This document shows, one piece after another, positions 1 to 11,190 of a DNA stretch of 64,000 bases (position 1 is the stretch's first letter; each line of letters starts with the position of its first letter). The stretch covers positions 124,001 through 188,000 of the forward strand of contig QJPP01003531.1 of the NCBI GenBank assembly GCA_003996215.1, read 5' to 3'. Position numbers and translations under genes: made by a program. The stretch comes from Jaltomata sinuosa. Taxonomy: Eukaryota > Streptophyta > Magnoliopsida > Solanales > Solanaceae. The notes beneath the pieces were generated by a model. It ran no database searches. It worked only from the letters and a program-made list of their open reading frames with translations, and was not told the origin of the DNA.

Positions 1-1160
1 AAGTGAAGAATTAGATGGAGTTATTGGCTTAGTGAAGAGGATTGCTTTTGTTTGAAGATTTTTGGTTCCTTTTTCTGATTTTTACTGATTTTATACTTGA
101 AACCCGCTCAGTTGCTCATGTTCACGGGCCGTTCGCCGCTTACTCAATGGGTCTTTGACTATTTGATCCTCGCATCCGTGATCGGTTCACCGCGTATGTG
201 AAGAAGGCCTACAGGACTAAAAATTTTCCTTTTTTCACGTAGCTCACTGGTTTGAACCTGCGTGCCGCGGGTGCCCACCTGCGGCTCGCATGTGCTCCGT
301 AGGTCCATCTCTCCAATGCTTGGGTTCTTCTCCCCTTCCATTTCCACACCTAAAAATACATCAAGAAATACAAAAAAGTGAAGTAAAACACGAGAAAAAA
401 TTGTCCAAACGTTAGGTGGCCTCCCATCAAGCGCTCAATTTAACATCGAGGTGCAACGCAAGTAACTCTGTTTGTCCCTCCACTTCGAGGATTTAAACCT
501 TCACCTAATTTTTGAATCAAGAACCCGGCGATACTCAGGGGGTGAAGGCAAGAACACAAGAAGGACATTTCCTTGGTTTCGCATTTTGCACTTCTTTGCC
601 TTTAAATGAGCGATTTCATTTTGTCTTCTATGCATGACAAACCCCAAAATGAACACACCTTGATCCTCCATCTTTTCAAAATTCCCCATAGGTTTGGTTA
701 CTTTGATTTTCATCTATTCAACCAAGAAAAATATTGACAATCGGTTAAAATGGGATTTAGGTATCTCCAATTGCAAGGTTATCCCATTCATGACATCCTC
801 ACCTTCGAATGCACTAGAGTCCTCAGAAATGATGTGTTGAACTTCAGTTTGCAACTCTAGTGTCATTTGTTCACTCTTGGCATCTTGAACTCCTTTTGGG
901 ATGGTTGGTTGAAAATTCACCCTTTGTTCATAGAAACCCATGGTGTCCTCTTCATCATTGTAAAACAACTCAAAACATCTGCCCATTCCCATTACATCAC
1001 ATGTCTCAAGCCTTGTATTCACTTGCGGGGTAGGAAAAACCTCCATAGATTGTTTGGCAAGTTTTTCCTCCTCTTCTGACTTAGCTGTCTCTCAAAGTAG
1101 GATTGGAGCATTGCTTCCATTCTTTCGACATGTTCTCTTTGTTCTTAACTCTTGAAGTAG
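1..1160 (-). mobile_element. Non-autonomous Ty3-like LTR element (LARD-like), part 3' of a nested insertion
   Basis: This is the downstream part (minus-strand sense) of an element whose upstream part is at 10502-12543. The two parts were separated by the chromovirus at 1161-10496, and the bases AGTAG occur on both sides of it (1156-1160 and 10497-10501). The segment holds a degenerate gag-like frame and GC-richer untranslated sequence at about 100-350. Its 3' LTR must lie left of the window. No protease, reverse transcriptase or integrase motif is visible, so the element is non-autonomous or internally deleted. The class assignment (LARD-like) is inference from the long LTR and the lack of pol. 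Confidence 0.6.
714..1160 (-). pseudogene. Gag-like protein of the non-autonomous element, C-terminal part
   Basis: Minus-strand frame 714-1046 reads a 110-residue acidic stretch rich in E, D and Q that starts MEVFPTPQVN. Upstream of it, 1046-1160 continues a helix-like E/K/R-rich segment that matches in character the end of the frame at 10502-10854. Joining the two flanks across the AGTAG duplication would restore one coding region. I recognise no catalytic motif. It is probably a diverged gag or an accessory protein of a non-autonomous family. Function unknown. Confidence 0.4.
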
Positions 1161-3305
1161 TGTCATGCTCCGAGGCTATCCCCTAGACGTAACATGGGAT
1201 CCGGGGCACAAGTGCTCTAGATTAACCCTTGGTCATAGCATACTCAAGCAAAGAAATAGATAAGCGGAAGCATAGTAAGAAGATTCAAAATCAAATATAT
1301 AGATAACTGAATCAAAAGGCATACAACTCCATGGAAGAGACTCGAATAATGTCTATGTCTGAAAAGCCTCTACACATAACATAAGGAGTTGCTAGGAAAA
1401 GACCCTAGCTAACTCAAAGTACAGAAGTAAATAACCATAAACTAACAAAGATCATAACTAGCCTTCGGACTATGAGGACTCACCAACAGCAGACTGGGAA
1501 TGGCCTGAAATCTCTAGCCACGTGTCTGAGGGAAGGAGCCTAAATATGCATCATATAGAAAATGCAGCAAAAAATATGTGTCAGTACTATAGGATGTACT
1601 GAGTATGTGAGATATGCATAATCATGCTGAAACATGCTTAAAACGTGCTTAAAACTGAGTTCATGCATAAAAGGTATATCACAAGTAAATATCATAACTT
1701 GAATAGTAAACATGAGATGAGAATCAAAACTTCGAAATAGATTTCATAAGCTTAAAACAAGTCAAAACATTCTTAAGGGAGTTTCTTATAACCGACAATA
1801 GACCATCCGAGCTACATCGAATCTAATTATATAACCCTAGTTAGCAAAACTGACTTAAACCGTGCCAAGGAACGAGTCACCATACCCAACTATATAACCC
1901 TAGTTAACAAAGTTGTCCTAATGCCCGCTAAGCACAGGACACCATGATCAATATGTGGTACCACTCTCATAATCCCATAGGGCACTTCATTTCATAACCT
2001 ATGCTGGCAACGTAGTTCTTGGACTTGGATAATCGAACCCTCATCGCTCGGTGCTAAATACTACTCCCAAAACATATACATATAGCATATAATTTCATAG
2101 TGGCACAATCTCATGCCAAATCTTGTTTGAAAAGCATGAAAACACATCGGGCATCATGCAATTCTCATATCATAAGTTCATGAAGCTTAGCATAGCCATA
2201 ATTCAAAACATACTTTTCCTTCTTAAATTCATACTTAAAGAATTAGGCATGCAATTTCATAAATACATAAAGACATATTATCTAAACATGTGAACTTTCC
2301 CTTGAAAACATGCAATTCAATGGAATCATGCTAAAAATCAACTTTAATGCATGGGCTTTTGAAAGCAATTAAGGAATCTTATTCAAATTATAAATTAACC
2401 ATGAGAAACCATGAATTGATGCATAGAAAATAATTTCATAAGCTTTCTCCAATTTAGATCAAAACCCTAATTTCACAAGTTCATAATTCAAAATAAGAAT
2501 TCGGGGTTTTGGGCACAAGGGTAAAAGGAACCCATTGTTGAATACCCACATACCTTGACTGAACCTAACCCACTTGAAATTGAAAAGACTAGGAGACTTG
2601 AACTTGGAGCTTGAGATCTTGATCTTGAGAGAGTTTTTTTCCTTTTTGGGAGATGAATGAAGATTTTAAAAGAGACTTAGGCTAATGAGGGTGAAAACCC
2701 TTCTAGAAATAGTCAAAGTGACATCATTTAGGAGTTAATAGGGTGGGTAATGACTAAAATACCCTTGGGACATAATTAGGAAAAAGCTGGAAAAAGATGA
2801 CTTTCAGGGACCACGGATGGGTTCCACGGGTCGTAGACCAAACCACGGCTCGTGGTTTCCATCCGTCGTTCCTAGACAAAAAGCAAGCTGCAGAAGGCAG
2901 TTTACGGGTCAACAGGATAGACCCGTAGAAATAATCACGGGTCGTAGACCCAAGTCGTAGTTCCTGGGGAACATAAAATCCTCTGAATCAAGTTATACGA
3001 GTTACAGGACAGTCCGTGGTTCAAACTATGGACCGTAGACTTGACTCATAGTTCCTGGGGAATCAGTCAGCCCTAAGGTCTGGTACCACGAGTTAATAGG
3101 ACAGACCCGTAGATTGAACTGCGGTCCATAGAACTAACTCTTGGTTCTCAGACCAGAGTCTAAACTTGGCAAGCTCAACCTACGGCTCCATTCCACGACC
3201 CGTGGTTTAGACCACGGTCCGTGGTTTGGACCCGTCACTCCTGGAGACATGGAATTTTTCAGAGTTTCAAACTTAGAAAGCTGGTTCGATTTCTGGGGTG
3301 TTACA
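1161..3305 (-). repeat. 3' LTR of chromovirus 1
   Basis: On the minus strand it begins TGTAACACCCCAG and ends GAGCATGACA. It aligns over its whole length with 8353-10496. The right half (2815-3240) is a CpG-rich cluster of short palindromic motifs, which would lie in U3. The rest is AT-rich. The same family occurs as a solo LTR in the opposite orientation at 34241-36425. Confidence 0.93.
2812..3240. repeat. Cluster of ACGG/CCGT palindromic motifs within the LTR
   Basis: Variants of CCACGGGTCGTAG, ACGGTCCGTGG and CTACGGACCGTAG recur about every 30-50 bases, in both complements. The equivalent cluster appears at about 9990-10430 in the 5' LTR and 34310-34730 in the solo LTR, so it belongs to the family. 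It contrasts with the AT-rich surrounding LTR. A role in transcription factor binding or chromatin is possible but not shown by the sequence. Confidence 0.7.
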
Positions 3306-3320
3306 ATATCTCTCCCTTGG
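3306..3320 (-). other. Polypurine tract of chromovirus 1
   Basis: On the minus strand CCAAGGGAGAGATAT abuts the TGTAACACC start of the 3' LTR. This is the expected place and composition for the plus-strand DNA synthesis primer of an LTR retrotransposon. Confidence 0.8.
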
Positions 3321-3538
3321 GATCATTCGACCTCGAATGAAGACCAAGCAAGGGAAAACTGAAGAGAAAACAGCCCAACAAACAACAAAACATGGAAATC
3401 AAAGAATAAACATGAAAACTGAAATTTTTAACTTAAAACATGATTGAATCAACTTTGAAAACATGAATGCATGTTAGGATCATGAGGGAAACTGATGGAA
3501 TAAGATCAGAGGAACATACTAAGAAGGAAACTCTTACC

Positions 3539-3943
3539 TCACGCCGAAACAGAATCGGAAGAAAAGAGATGAGGGTACTTGGCTTTCATGGCTGATTCCG
3601 CTTCCCAAGTAGCTCCTTCAACAAACTGATTTCTCCAAAGGACTTTTACCGAAGAGACTTCTTCGTTTATCGACCTCTGAATTTGACAATCAAGGATCTC
3701 CACAGGAACCTCCTCGTAGGTGAGACTATCCTTCACACCTACGTCCTCCAAAGGAACAATCAAGGTCGAACCACCAACACACTTCTTCAACAAGGAAACA
3801 TGAAAAACTGGATGAACCGCTTCTAACTCTATTGGCAAATCCAACTCATAAGAAACACTACCAACTCTCCTCAGAATCTTATAAGGACCTACAAAATGGG
3901 GGCTAAGCTTCCCTTTCTTGCCAAACCTCATCACACCCTTCAT
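3539..3943 (-). pseudogene. Integrase C-terminus with GPY/F module and chromodomain (chromovirus 1)
   Basis: The 134-residue frame opens in the integrase C-terminal domain (LSPHFVGPYKILRRVG, residues 13-28). This is the GPY/F module seen in Ty3 integrases. Residues 80-127 (about 3563-3706) form a chromodomain: VEILDCQIQ, then VKVLWRN and ATWEAE, the aromatic-rich pattern of plant chromovirus CHD domains. In the family this domain steers integration towards particular chromatin. The frame is the same as that of the integrase core at 4238-4645 but is separated from it by stops. Confidence 0.85.
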
Positions 3944-4237
3944 GGGCGATACTTTTATAAAAACTCAATCATCAACTTTAAATTCCAATTCCCTTCTTCT
4001 CACATCCGCATACGATTTCTGTCAACTTTGGGCGGTTTTCAACCTTCCCCTAATAAGTTGGGCCTTCTCCATAGTCTCATGAACCGAATCGGGACCAATC
4101 AACGCTGCCTCACCTATCTCAAACCAACCAATAGGAGATCTACACTTTCGGCCATAAAGTACCTCATAAGGAGCCATCTGGATGCTAGAGTAAAAGCTGT
4201 TGTTGTAGGCAAACTCGATAAGAGGTAAGTGATCATC

Positions 4238-4860
4238 TCAATTACCTTTGAAGTCAATCACACAAGCTCTCAACATGTCCTCCAAGGTCTGAATGGTATG
4301 CTCTGCTTGGCCATCTGTCTGAGGGTGAAAAGTTGTGTTAAGCTTCACCTGAGTAGCAAGACCTTTCTGAAACGATCTCCAAAACGGAGAAGTAAACTGA
4401 GTACCTCTATCTGAAATGATGGACAATGGGACATCATACAATCGGACTATCTCCCGAATGTAGAGTCTGGCATAATCGTCTATTGAATCCATAGTTTTAA
4501 CAGCCAAGAAATAGGATGACTTGGTCATCCGGTCGACAATCACCCAAATGGAATCATGTTGCCTTCGTGTACGGGCCAAACCAGTAATGAAGTCCATATT
4601 GATCAGTTCCCATTTCCAAGTGGGAAGGTCAATATCCTGAATCATGTCACCCAGTCACTGATGCTCTACCTTCACTTGCTGACAGTTGGGACAGTTAGCC
4701 ACAAAACCAGCTATGTCCCTCTTCATGCCATTCCACTAAAAGATTTCCCGTAGATCACGGTACATCTTGGTGGCACCAGGGTGAATGGAATATCTGGAAC
4801 TATGAGCCTCAGTCAAAATCTGCCGTCTCAACCCATCTACATTTGGCACACATAGTATAC
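4238..4860 (-). pseudogene. Integrase zinc finger and catalytic core (chromovirus 1)
   Basis: Reading the minus strand downwards, an HHCC finger spans about 4665-4815 (HSSRYSIHPGATKMYRDL, then a stop, then CPNCQQVK). The DDE core occupies 4238-4645: first Asp in NMDFITGL, second in IISDRGTQFTSPFW, Glu in DGQAEHTIQTLEDML. The usual Arg after that Glu (ERTIQ) is His here. The enzyme would insert the cDNA into the host chromosome. At least one in-frame stop breaks the finger and another separates it from the core. Confidence 0.87.
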
Positions 4861-5592
4861 CCTGATAACGAAGCACACCATCTCCCCTTTGGGAGAAAAC
4901 CTCACCCCTTAGCTGATGGACTGCACCCCTTAGCTGAAGCAGAATGGGATCGTTGTTTTGCTTTTCCTTCACTTTTGCTACCAAGGATGATTCAAAACCA
5001 TTCTTCACAATAACCCTACCTTCGTTTGAGTCCATAAGGCAAACTCCCAACCGGGCAGGCGTATGAACCTCCTTAACCAATTCCTTCTTTTCGTCTTCAA
5101 CAGAAGACACACTACCCATGGACAATCTGCTAAGCGCATCCGCCACAACATTTGCCTTACCCGGATGGTAAAGCACACTCATGTCATAGTCCTTAAGAAG
5201 CTCAAGCCACCTCCTTTGTTGCAAATTCAATTCCTTTTGAGTGAACACATACAGAAGACTCTTATGATCGGTGAATACATCCACGTGCACCCCATACAAG
5301 TAATATCTCCAAATCTTCAAAGCGAAAACCATGGCTGCTAGCTCAAGATCATGAATAGGGTAGTTCTTCTCATGAACCTTAAGTTGTCAAGATGCATAAG
5401 CAATCACATTACCACGTTGCATCAAAACACAACCCAAACCAATTCAAGAAGCATCACAATACACAACAAAGTCATCTAAGTCCTCGGATAGAGTTAACAC
5501 TGGAGCTGTGGTCAATCTAGTCTTCAATTCCTGAAAGTTCTTCTCACACAAATGGGACCACTGAAATTTTACCTTCTTCTGAGTCAATCGAG
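4861..5592 (-). pseudogene. RNase H domain (chromovirus 1)
   Basis: The frame contains IHDLELAAMVFALKIWRYYL, VDVFTDHKSLLYVF and VVADALSRL. These are the three conserved segments of Ty3-type RNase H, including the catalytic Glu and Asp. It would degrade RNA in RNA-DNA hybrids during cDNA synthesis. A frameshift near 5600 puts this part out of frame with the reverse transcriptase upstream: the segment after GFSSI resumes in a different frame with SPLTRLTQKKVKFQ. A stop also falls inside the domain around 5450. Confidence 0.83.
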
Positions 5593-6399
5593 TCAAAGGA
5601 GAGAAATGGAAGAAAATCCTTCCACAAATCTTCTATAGTAACCAGCCCAACCTAAAAAGCTCCGAATATCATACGGGGAAGTGGGTCTAGGCCAGTTCTT
5701 TACTGCCTCAATATTTTGAGAATCAACCCGAATACCATCTCTAGTCACAATATGACCTAGAAAAGCAATGAACTGCATCCAGAACTCACACTTGCTAAAC
5801 TTAGAAAATAACTGTAGGTCCTCGAGAGTTTGCAACACAACTCTCAAATGGTCTGCATGCTCCTCCTCACTCCAAGAGTAGATAAGTATATCATCAATGA
5901 AAACAATCACAAACATATCCAAATACTGCTTGAACACACGGTTCATCAAATCCATAAAAGCTGCAGGGGCACTCGTTAGACCAAAAGACATAACAACAAA
6001 TTCATAATGACCATACCGAGTCCTGAAGGCTATTTTCGGAATATCACACTCTCGAACATAAAGCTAATGATAACCGGACCTAAGGTCGATTTTAGAGAAG
6101 AAACTAGCACCCTGAAGCTAATCGAACAAGTCATCAATCCTAGGAATAGGATATTTATTCTTGATGGTAACCTTGTTCAACTGACGGTAGTCAATATACA
6201 TTCTAAGAGAACTATCTTTCTTTTGAACAAACAAAACTGGGGCACCCCATTGAGAAATGCTAGGCCTGATGAAACCCTTATCAAGAAGATCCTTCAACTA
6301 ATCCTTTAGTTCCTTAAGTTCCGCAGGATCCATTCTATAGGGAGGGATAGAGATAGAATTCGTAACTGGAAGAAGATATATCCCAAAGTCAATTTTCCG
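5593..6399 (-). pseudogene. Reverse transcriptase domain (chromovirus 1)
   Basis: Motifs in order are YRMDPAELKELK, GFIRPSISQWGAPVLFV, YIDYRQLNKVTIKNKYPIPR, FFSKIDLRSGYH, GLTSAPAAFMDLMN and the catalytic FIDDILIYS (FIDD at 5890-5901). The frame is shared with the protease and gag upstream, as expected for a single gag-pol chromovirus polyprotein. Stops interrupt it before the fingers, after LFD, and after SGYH. The active-site residues themselves are intact. Confidence 0.9.
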
Positions 6400-6990
6400 C
6401 TAGGGAGGGACTCCGGGCGAATCCTCGGGAAACACTTCTAGGAACTCATTCACAATAAGAACAGACTGAAGGGATGGGGTTCCGGACTCCGTGTCCACAA
6501 CTCGAACTATATGATAAACATAACCCTTAGAAATCATCTTCCTAGCCTTAAGATAAGATATGAAATGACCTTTCGAGGATGGGGGACTGCCTTGCCATTC
6601 TAAGACAGGTTCATTTGGAAACTTGAAACTGACAACCCGAGTACGACAATCAACCGATGCATAACAAGCATATAACCAATCCATACCGAGAATAATATCA
6701 AAATCAGTCATCTCTAACTCTACTAAATCCACTGAAGTGACTCTGTAAAGGACTAAGATAGGGCAAGTTTGGTAGATTCTTTTGGCTAGGACTGACTCGC
6801 CAACAAGAGTAGACACACAAAAGGGTTCTAAAAGCAATTCAGGACAAATTTTGAATTCGCATGCTACATTAAGGGTCAAAAACGATAGGGAGGCTCCGGG
6901 GTCCAACAAAGCATACATATCTAGAGAGAAGACTTTTAACATACTAGTGATAACATCAGGCGAGCTCTCCTGGTCCTGGCGAGAGGACAT
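6400..6990 (-). pseudogene. Aspartic protease and start of pol (chromovirus 1)
   Basis: YALLDPGASLSF (catalytic Asp at about 6903) is the DPG version of the retroviral aspartic protease motif used by plant chromoviruses. FDIILGMDWLYAC downstream is the conserved second motif of the fold. The segment is in the same frame as gag; only a TAG at about 7010 separates them, so gag and pol were one polyprotein. The protease would process that polyprotein. Confidence 0.87.
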
Positions 6991-7011
6991 AGCATAAAAG
7001 CGATTATGGCG

Positions 7012-8127
7012 CTAACCACCAGAACTATAAGCTATCCCCTGCTGGGCTGGTCGACCTCTTGAGGTTGTTGGAGCCGACTGAGCCCTACTACCTCTCTGTC
7101 CCTTATTAGCCGAAGGGCAATCCCTAATCATGTGGCCAACCGAACCACACCCAAAGCAACCACCTGACCCAGCTAAACACTCACCGGTATGATTCTTCCC
7201 ACACTTGGTACAAATGGGGGAAAAAGGCCTCATTGCACCACTACTCTGAGAAAAAGAGCCTGCACCTCTATTGAACTGATCATGGCGGGGCCTGGAGGCC
7301 TGAGAAGGAGCACTAGCAGTAGAGTGCACATGTCTTGACGACTTCTTCTGAAAGGAAGAGCGATGTCCACCTCCAGACTTCTGATAGCTAAACCCCAAAC
7401 CCTTAGATCTGGCTTTTTTGTTCTCCCTAGACATCTCCATGAGCTTGTCTCCTTCGATCTGGTGAGCATGGGTCATGAGTATGGAAATGTTCATATCACT
7501 CAACAACATAGCGGACTGACACTCCTTCTTTACCATATCAGAAACCCCACAGATAAACTTACTCATCTGATCATGAAGGTTAGCTACCATAGAGGAGGCA
7601 TGCCTAGACAACTGAGTAAACTTCAAACTGTACTCTTAGACTGACATTGACCCCTGTCTCAAGTTCACAAACTCCTCATCCCTTGCCTACCTCAACTCTC
7701 GAGGAAAGAACCGGTCAAGGAAGGGCCTCTCGAAACACTCCCAAGTCATAGGGACCTCATCTCTAGCTCTAGCTTCCTTCGATTATGTGAACCAGATATG
7801 AGCCACATCCTTGAGTTGATAGGACGCAAGCTCCACACAATCAACATCACCCACTTGCATCACATCAAAGATCTCCTTCGCCTCATCAATAAAGCTAAGT
7901 GGGTCTTCACCCATCTTCGAACCCCAAAATTCAGGCAGGTTCATTCGGACAAAATCATGGACCCAGGCCGCTACCCCACCTTGAGGGTGGCTGGGGATAG
8001 GAGCCAGTTGGTTGGCCTGAGCGGCCATGGTCTGGGCTAGCAAATGGATGGAATTCCTGAATTCCTCATTTGTGACCTCGGGGGACGGAACTGAAAGAGC
8101 AGCATTTCGAGCGGCTTGGTGAGGCAT
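7012..8127 (-). pseudogene. Gag polyprotein with CCHC zinc knuckle (chromovirus 1)
   Basis: The frame runs from MPHQAARNAAL (8127) through the capsid-like region (PEFWGSKMGEDPLSFIDEA, then CFERPFLDRFFPREL and EYSLKFTQLSRHA) to a nucleocapsid zinc knuckle CFGCGSVGHMIRDC (about 7117-7158). A second Cys/His cluster, CTKCGKNHTGEC, lies just before it. Gag packages element RNA into virus-like particles. The normal start appears to lie a few codons further upstream, where ATG has been lost (it now reads ATCCCTCGATGTGCT). Three in-frame stops fall between 7626 and 7790. Confidence 0.85.
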
Positions 8128-8335
8128 AGCACATCGAGGGATAATCTGAAATGTACAAGGTAAGGATTAGAGGGATACTAGAGCCAAACTCTAATGCCTG
8201 ATGTGATCATGAAAGGAGTGAAGTTTTTCTAAGACATATCATAGTTTCCCTCTCATAAGTGTGGCGTGCTTCACACAAATGAAGGAGACTCTACTCGATG
8301 CAGCTTTCAGACATCCTAGGACTCTTGAAACCTAA

Positions 8336-8350
8336 GGCTCTGATACCAAG
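8336..8350 (-). other. Primer binding site, tRNA-iMet type (chromovirus 1)
   Basis: On the minus strand CTTGGTATCAGAGCC follows two bases after the 5' LTR. TGGTATCAGAGC is the complement of the 3' end of plant initiator methionine tRNA. Confidence 0.9.
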
Positions 8351-8352
8351 TT

Positions 8353-10496
8353 TGTCATGCTCCGAGGCTACACCCTGGACGTAACACGGGATCCGGGGCA
8401 CAAGTGCTCTAGATTAACCCTTGGTCATAGCATACTGCTGCAAGGCAATAGACAAGTTGAAGCATAGTAAGAAGATTCAAAATCAAACATATAGATAACC
8501 GAGTCAAAAGACATATAACTCTACGGAAGAGACTAGAATATTGTCTATGTCTGAAAAGCCTCTACACATAACATAAGGAGTTGCTAGGACAAGACTCTAG
8601 CTAACTCAAAGTACGGAAGTATATACCATAAAGTAACTAAGATCATAACTAGCCCTCGGACTATGAGGACTCACCAACAACAGACTGGGAATGGCCTGAA
8701 ATCTCTAGCCACGTGTTTGAGGGAAGGAGCCTGAATCTGTATCATCAATAGGATGCAGCGCAAAATATGCGTCAGTACTATAGGATGTACCGAGTATGTG
8801 AGATATGCATAATCTTGTTGAAACATGCTTAAAACGTGTTTAAAACTGAGTTCATGCATAAAAGGGATATCACAAGTAAATATCATAACTTAAATAGTAA
8901 ACATGAGATGAGAATCAAAACTTCAAAATAGATTTCATAAGCTTAAAACAAGTCAAAACATTCTTAAGGGAATTTCTTATAACCGACAGTAGACCATGCG
9001 AGCTACATGGAATCTAACTATATAACCCTAGTTAGCAAGGCTGATTTGAACCATGCCAAGGAACGAGTCACCATACCCAACTATATAACCCTAGTTGGCA
9101 AAGTTATCATAATGCCCACTAAGCACAGGACACCATGATCAATATGTGGTACCACTCTCATAAGCCCATGGGGCATTTCATTTCATAACCTACGCTGGCA
9201 ACGTAGTTTTTGGACTTGGGTAATCGAACCATCGTTACTCGGTGATAAATACTACTTCCAAAACATATACATATAGCTCATAATTTCATAGTGGCACAAT
9301 CTCATGCCAAATCTTGTTTGAAAAGCATGAAAACACATCGGGCATCATGCAATTCTCATATCATAAGTTCATGAAGCTTAGCATAGCCATAATTCAAAAC
9401 ATATTTTTCCTTCTTAAATTTATACGTAAAGAATTAGGCATGCAATTTTATAAATACATAAAGACATGTTATCTAAACATGTGAACTTTCCCTTGAAAAC
9501 ATGCAATTCAATGAAATCATGCTAGAAATCAACTTTATTGCATGGGCTTTTGAAACCAATTAAGGAATCTTATTCAAATCATAAATTAACCATGAGAAAC
9601 CATGAATTGATGCATAGAAAATAATTTCATAAGCTTTCCCCAATTTAGATCAAAACCCTAATTTCACAAGTTCATAATTCAAAATAAGAATTGGGGGTTT
9701 TGGGCACAATGGTGAAACGAACCCATTGTTGAATACCCACATACCTTGATTGAAGCTAACTCACTTGAAATTGAAAAGACTAGGAGACTTGAACTTGGAG
9801 CTTGAGACCTTGAGCTTGAGAGAGTTCTCTTTCTTTTTGAGAGATGAATGAAGATTTTAGAAGGGACTTAGGCTAATGAGGGTGAAAACCCTTCTAGAAA
9901 TAGTCAAAACAACATCATTTAGGAGTTAAAAGGGTGAGTAATGACTAAAATACCCCTGGGACGTAATTAGGAAAAAGCTGGAAAAAGTTGACTTTCAGGG
10001 ACCACGGATGGGTTCCACGGGTCGTAGACCAAATCATGGCTCGTGGTTTCCATCCGTCGTTTCTTGCCAAAGAGAAAGCTACGGAAGGTAGTCTATGGGT
10101 CAACAGGATGGACCCGTAGAGAGAATCACGGGTCGTAGACCTAAGTCATAGTTCCTGGGGAACATGAAATCCTCTTAATCAAGTTATACGAGTTACAGGA
10201 CGGTTCGTGGTTCGAAATACATACCGTAGACTTGACTCGTGGTTCTTGGGGAATCACTCAGCCCTCAGGTTTGGTACCACGAGTTAACAGGACGGACCCA
10301 TAGATTGAACTACGGTCTGTAGAACCAACTCGTGGTTCTGAAACCAAAGTCTGAACCCGGCAAGCTCAACCTATGGCTCCATTCCACGACCCGTGGTTCA
10401 GATCATGGTCCGCGGTTTGGACCCGTCACTCCTGGAAACATGGAATTTTTTAGAGTTTCAAACTTAGAAAGTTGGTTCGATTGCTGGGGTTTTACA
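8353..10496 (-). repeat. 5' LTR of chromovirus 1
   Basis: Full-length partner of 1161-3305, beginning (minus strand) TGTAAAACCCCAG and ending GAGCATGACA. The promoter of the element would lie here. The CpG-rich palindromic cluster is at about 9990-10430. Confidence 0.93.
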
Positions 10497-10501
10497 AGTA
10501 G

Positions 10502-11045
10502 GCTTGGAGAATTGCCTCCATTATTTTGACATGGGCACTTTGTTCATCACGTGTCAAGGCATGACTCACTTCTTGAAAACTAGGAAAATTCATCATGGGT
10601 TGTTTGCTGAGGTCTTTCTCCTCATCCACTTTAGCTTGCCTCTCAAGAACAAAGAGTTGCTTGATGTTAAGCGTCTCCTCATGTATGCTAGTTGTCATGT
10701 CCAAAAGAGTTTGGAGTGTTTCCAGCATTCCATAGGAATCGACATTTTGTACTCCACTTGCCATGGCATCATTCCTATCAAATTTACAAGCACCACTAGC
10801 ACTATTGTTAGCATAAACGGAGGAGGGGACGATAGTTAGGACAATCACCCCCAATGTTTATCTGGACCACCACATAAATATAAATCACACCCATCATAGG
10901 ATCGAGAAGGTGAATACCTCCCTCTCCTAGGGTCGATTCTACAATCTCACCAAAAGTGGAGTCCTCCACAATATAAACATGGATCATTAAAACATGGGTT
11001 ACAACCACCAACCCCATGAGATTTACGAACATTTTGAGATGCCAT
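10502..11045 (-). pseudogene. Gag-like protein of the non-autonomous element, N-terminal part
   Basis: The start chosen is the ATG at 11043-11045 (MASQNVRKSHGVGGCNPC). A Cys-rich head follows, with CLYCGGLHFW, a stop codon, then DC. This resembles a CCHC zinc knuckle (CX2CX3HX4C) placed at the N-terminus rather than the C-terminus of a gag. After a frameshift, 10502-10854 encodes a hydrophilic, probably helical stretch (LETLQTLLDMTTSIHEETLN, then LFVLERQAKVDEEKDL). The chromovirus interrupts it at 10501. I know of no assigned function. It may be a nucleic acid binding protein of a non-autonomous family. Confidence 0.5.
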
Positions 11046-11162
11046 AGAATCATTAACAACAAAAGAAATGAAAACTACCTACAACAAAAATAACAAATAT
11101 TCACAAACTTGAACTAGAGCAAGTAATCTCAAATTCCAAACTAACTCAATACGCCAAATTAT

Positions 11163-11180
11163 TCCCCGACAAGGGCACCA
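11163..11180 (-). other. Primer binding site, tRNA-Asp-like
   Basis: On the minus strand TGGTGCCCTTGTCGGGGA lies ten bases after the LTR. It resembles the plant tRNA-Asp primer site TGGCGCCGTTGCCGGGGA with a few mismatches. Confidence 0.6.
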
Positions 11181-11190
11181 TTTTTGATAA

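Larger units (their letters stand above)
1161..10496 (-). mobile_element. Complete Tekay-type Ty3 chromovirus, nested insertion
   Basis: The element runs on the minus strand. It has two long LTRs (1161-3305 and 8353-10496, 2145 and 2144 bp), a tRNA-iMet primer site (about 8336-8350), gag-protease-RT-RNase H-integrase-chromodomain in that order, and a polypurine tract next to the 3' LTR (3306-3320). A perfect 5-bp target duplication AGTAG flanks it (1156-1160, 10497-10501). The integrase-terminal chromodomain and domain order place it among chromoviruses; the long LTR suggests Tekay/Del. Coding capacity is lost through in-frame stops and at least one frameshift. The two LTRs differ by several substitutions per hundred bases by eye, so the insertion is not recent. 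Confidence 0.93.
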
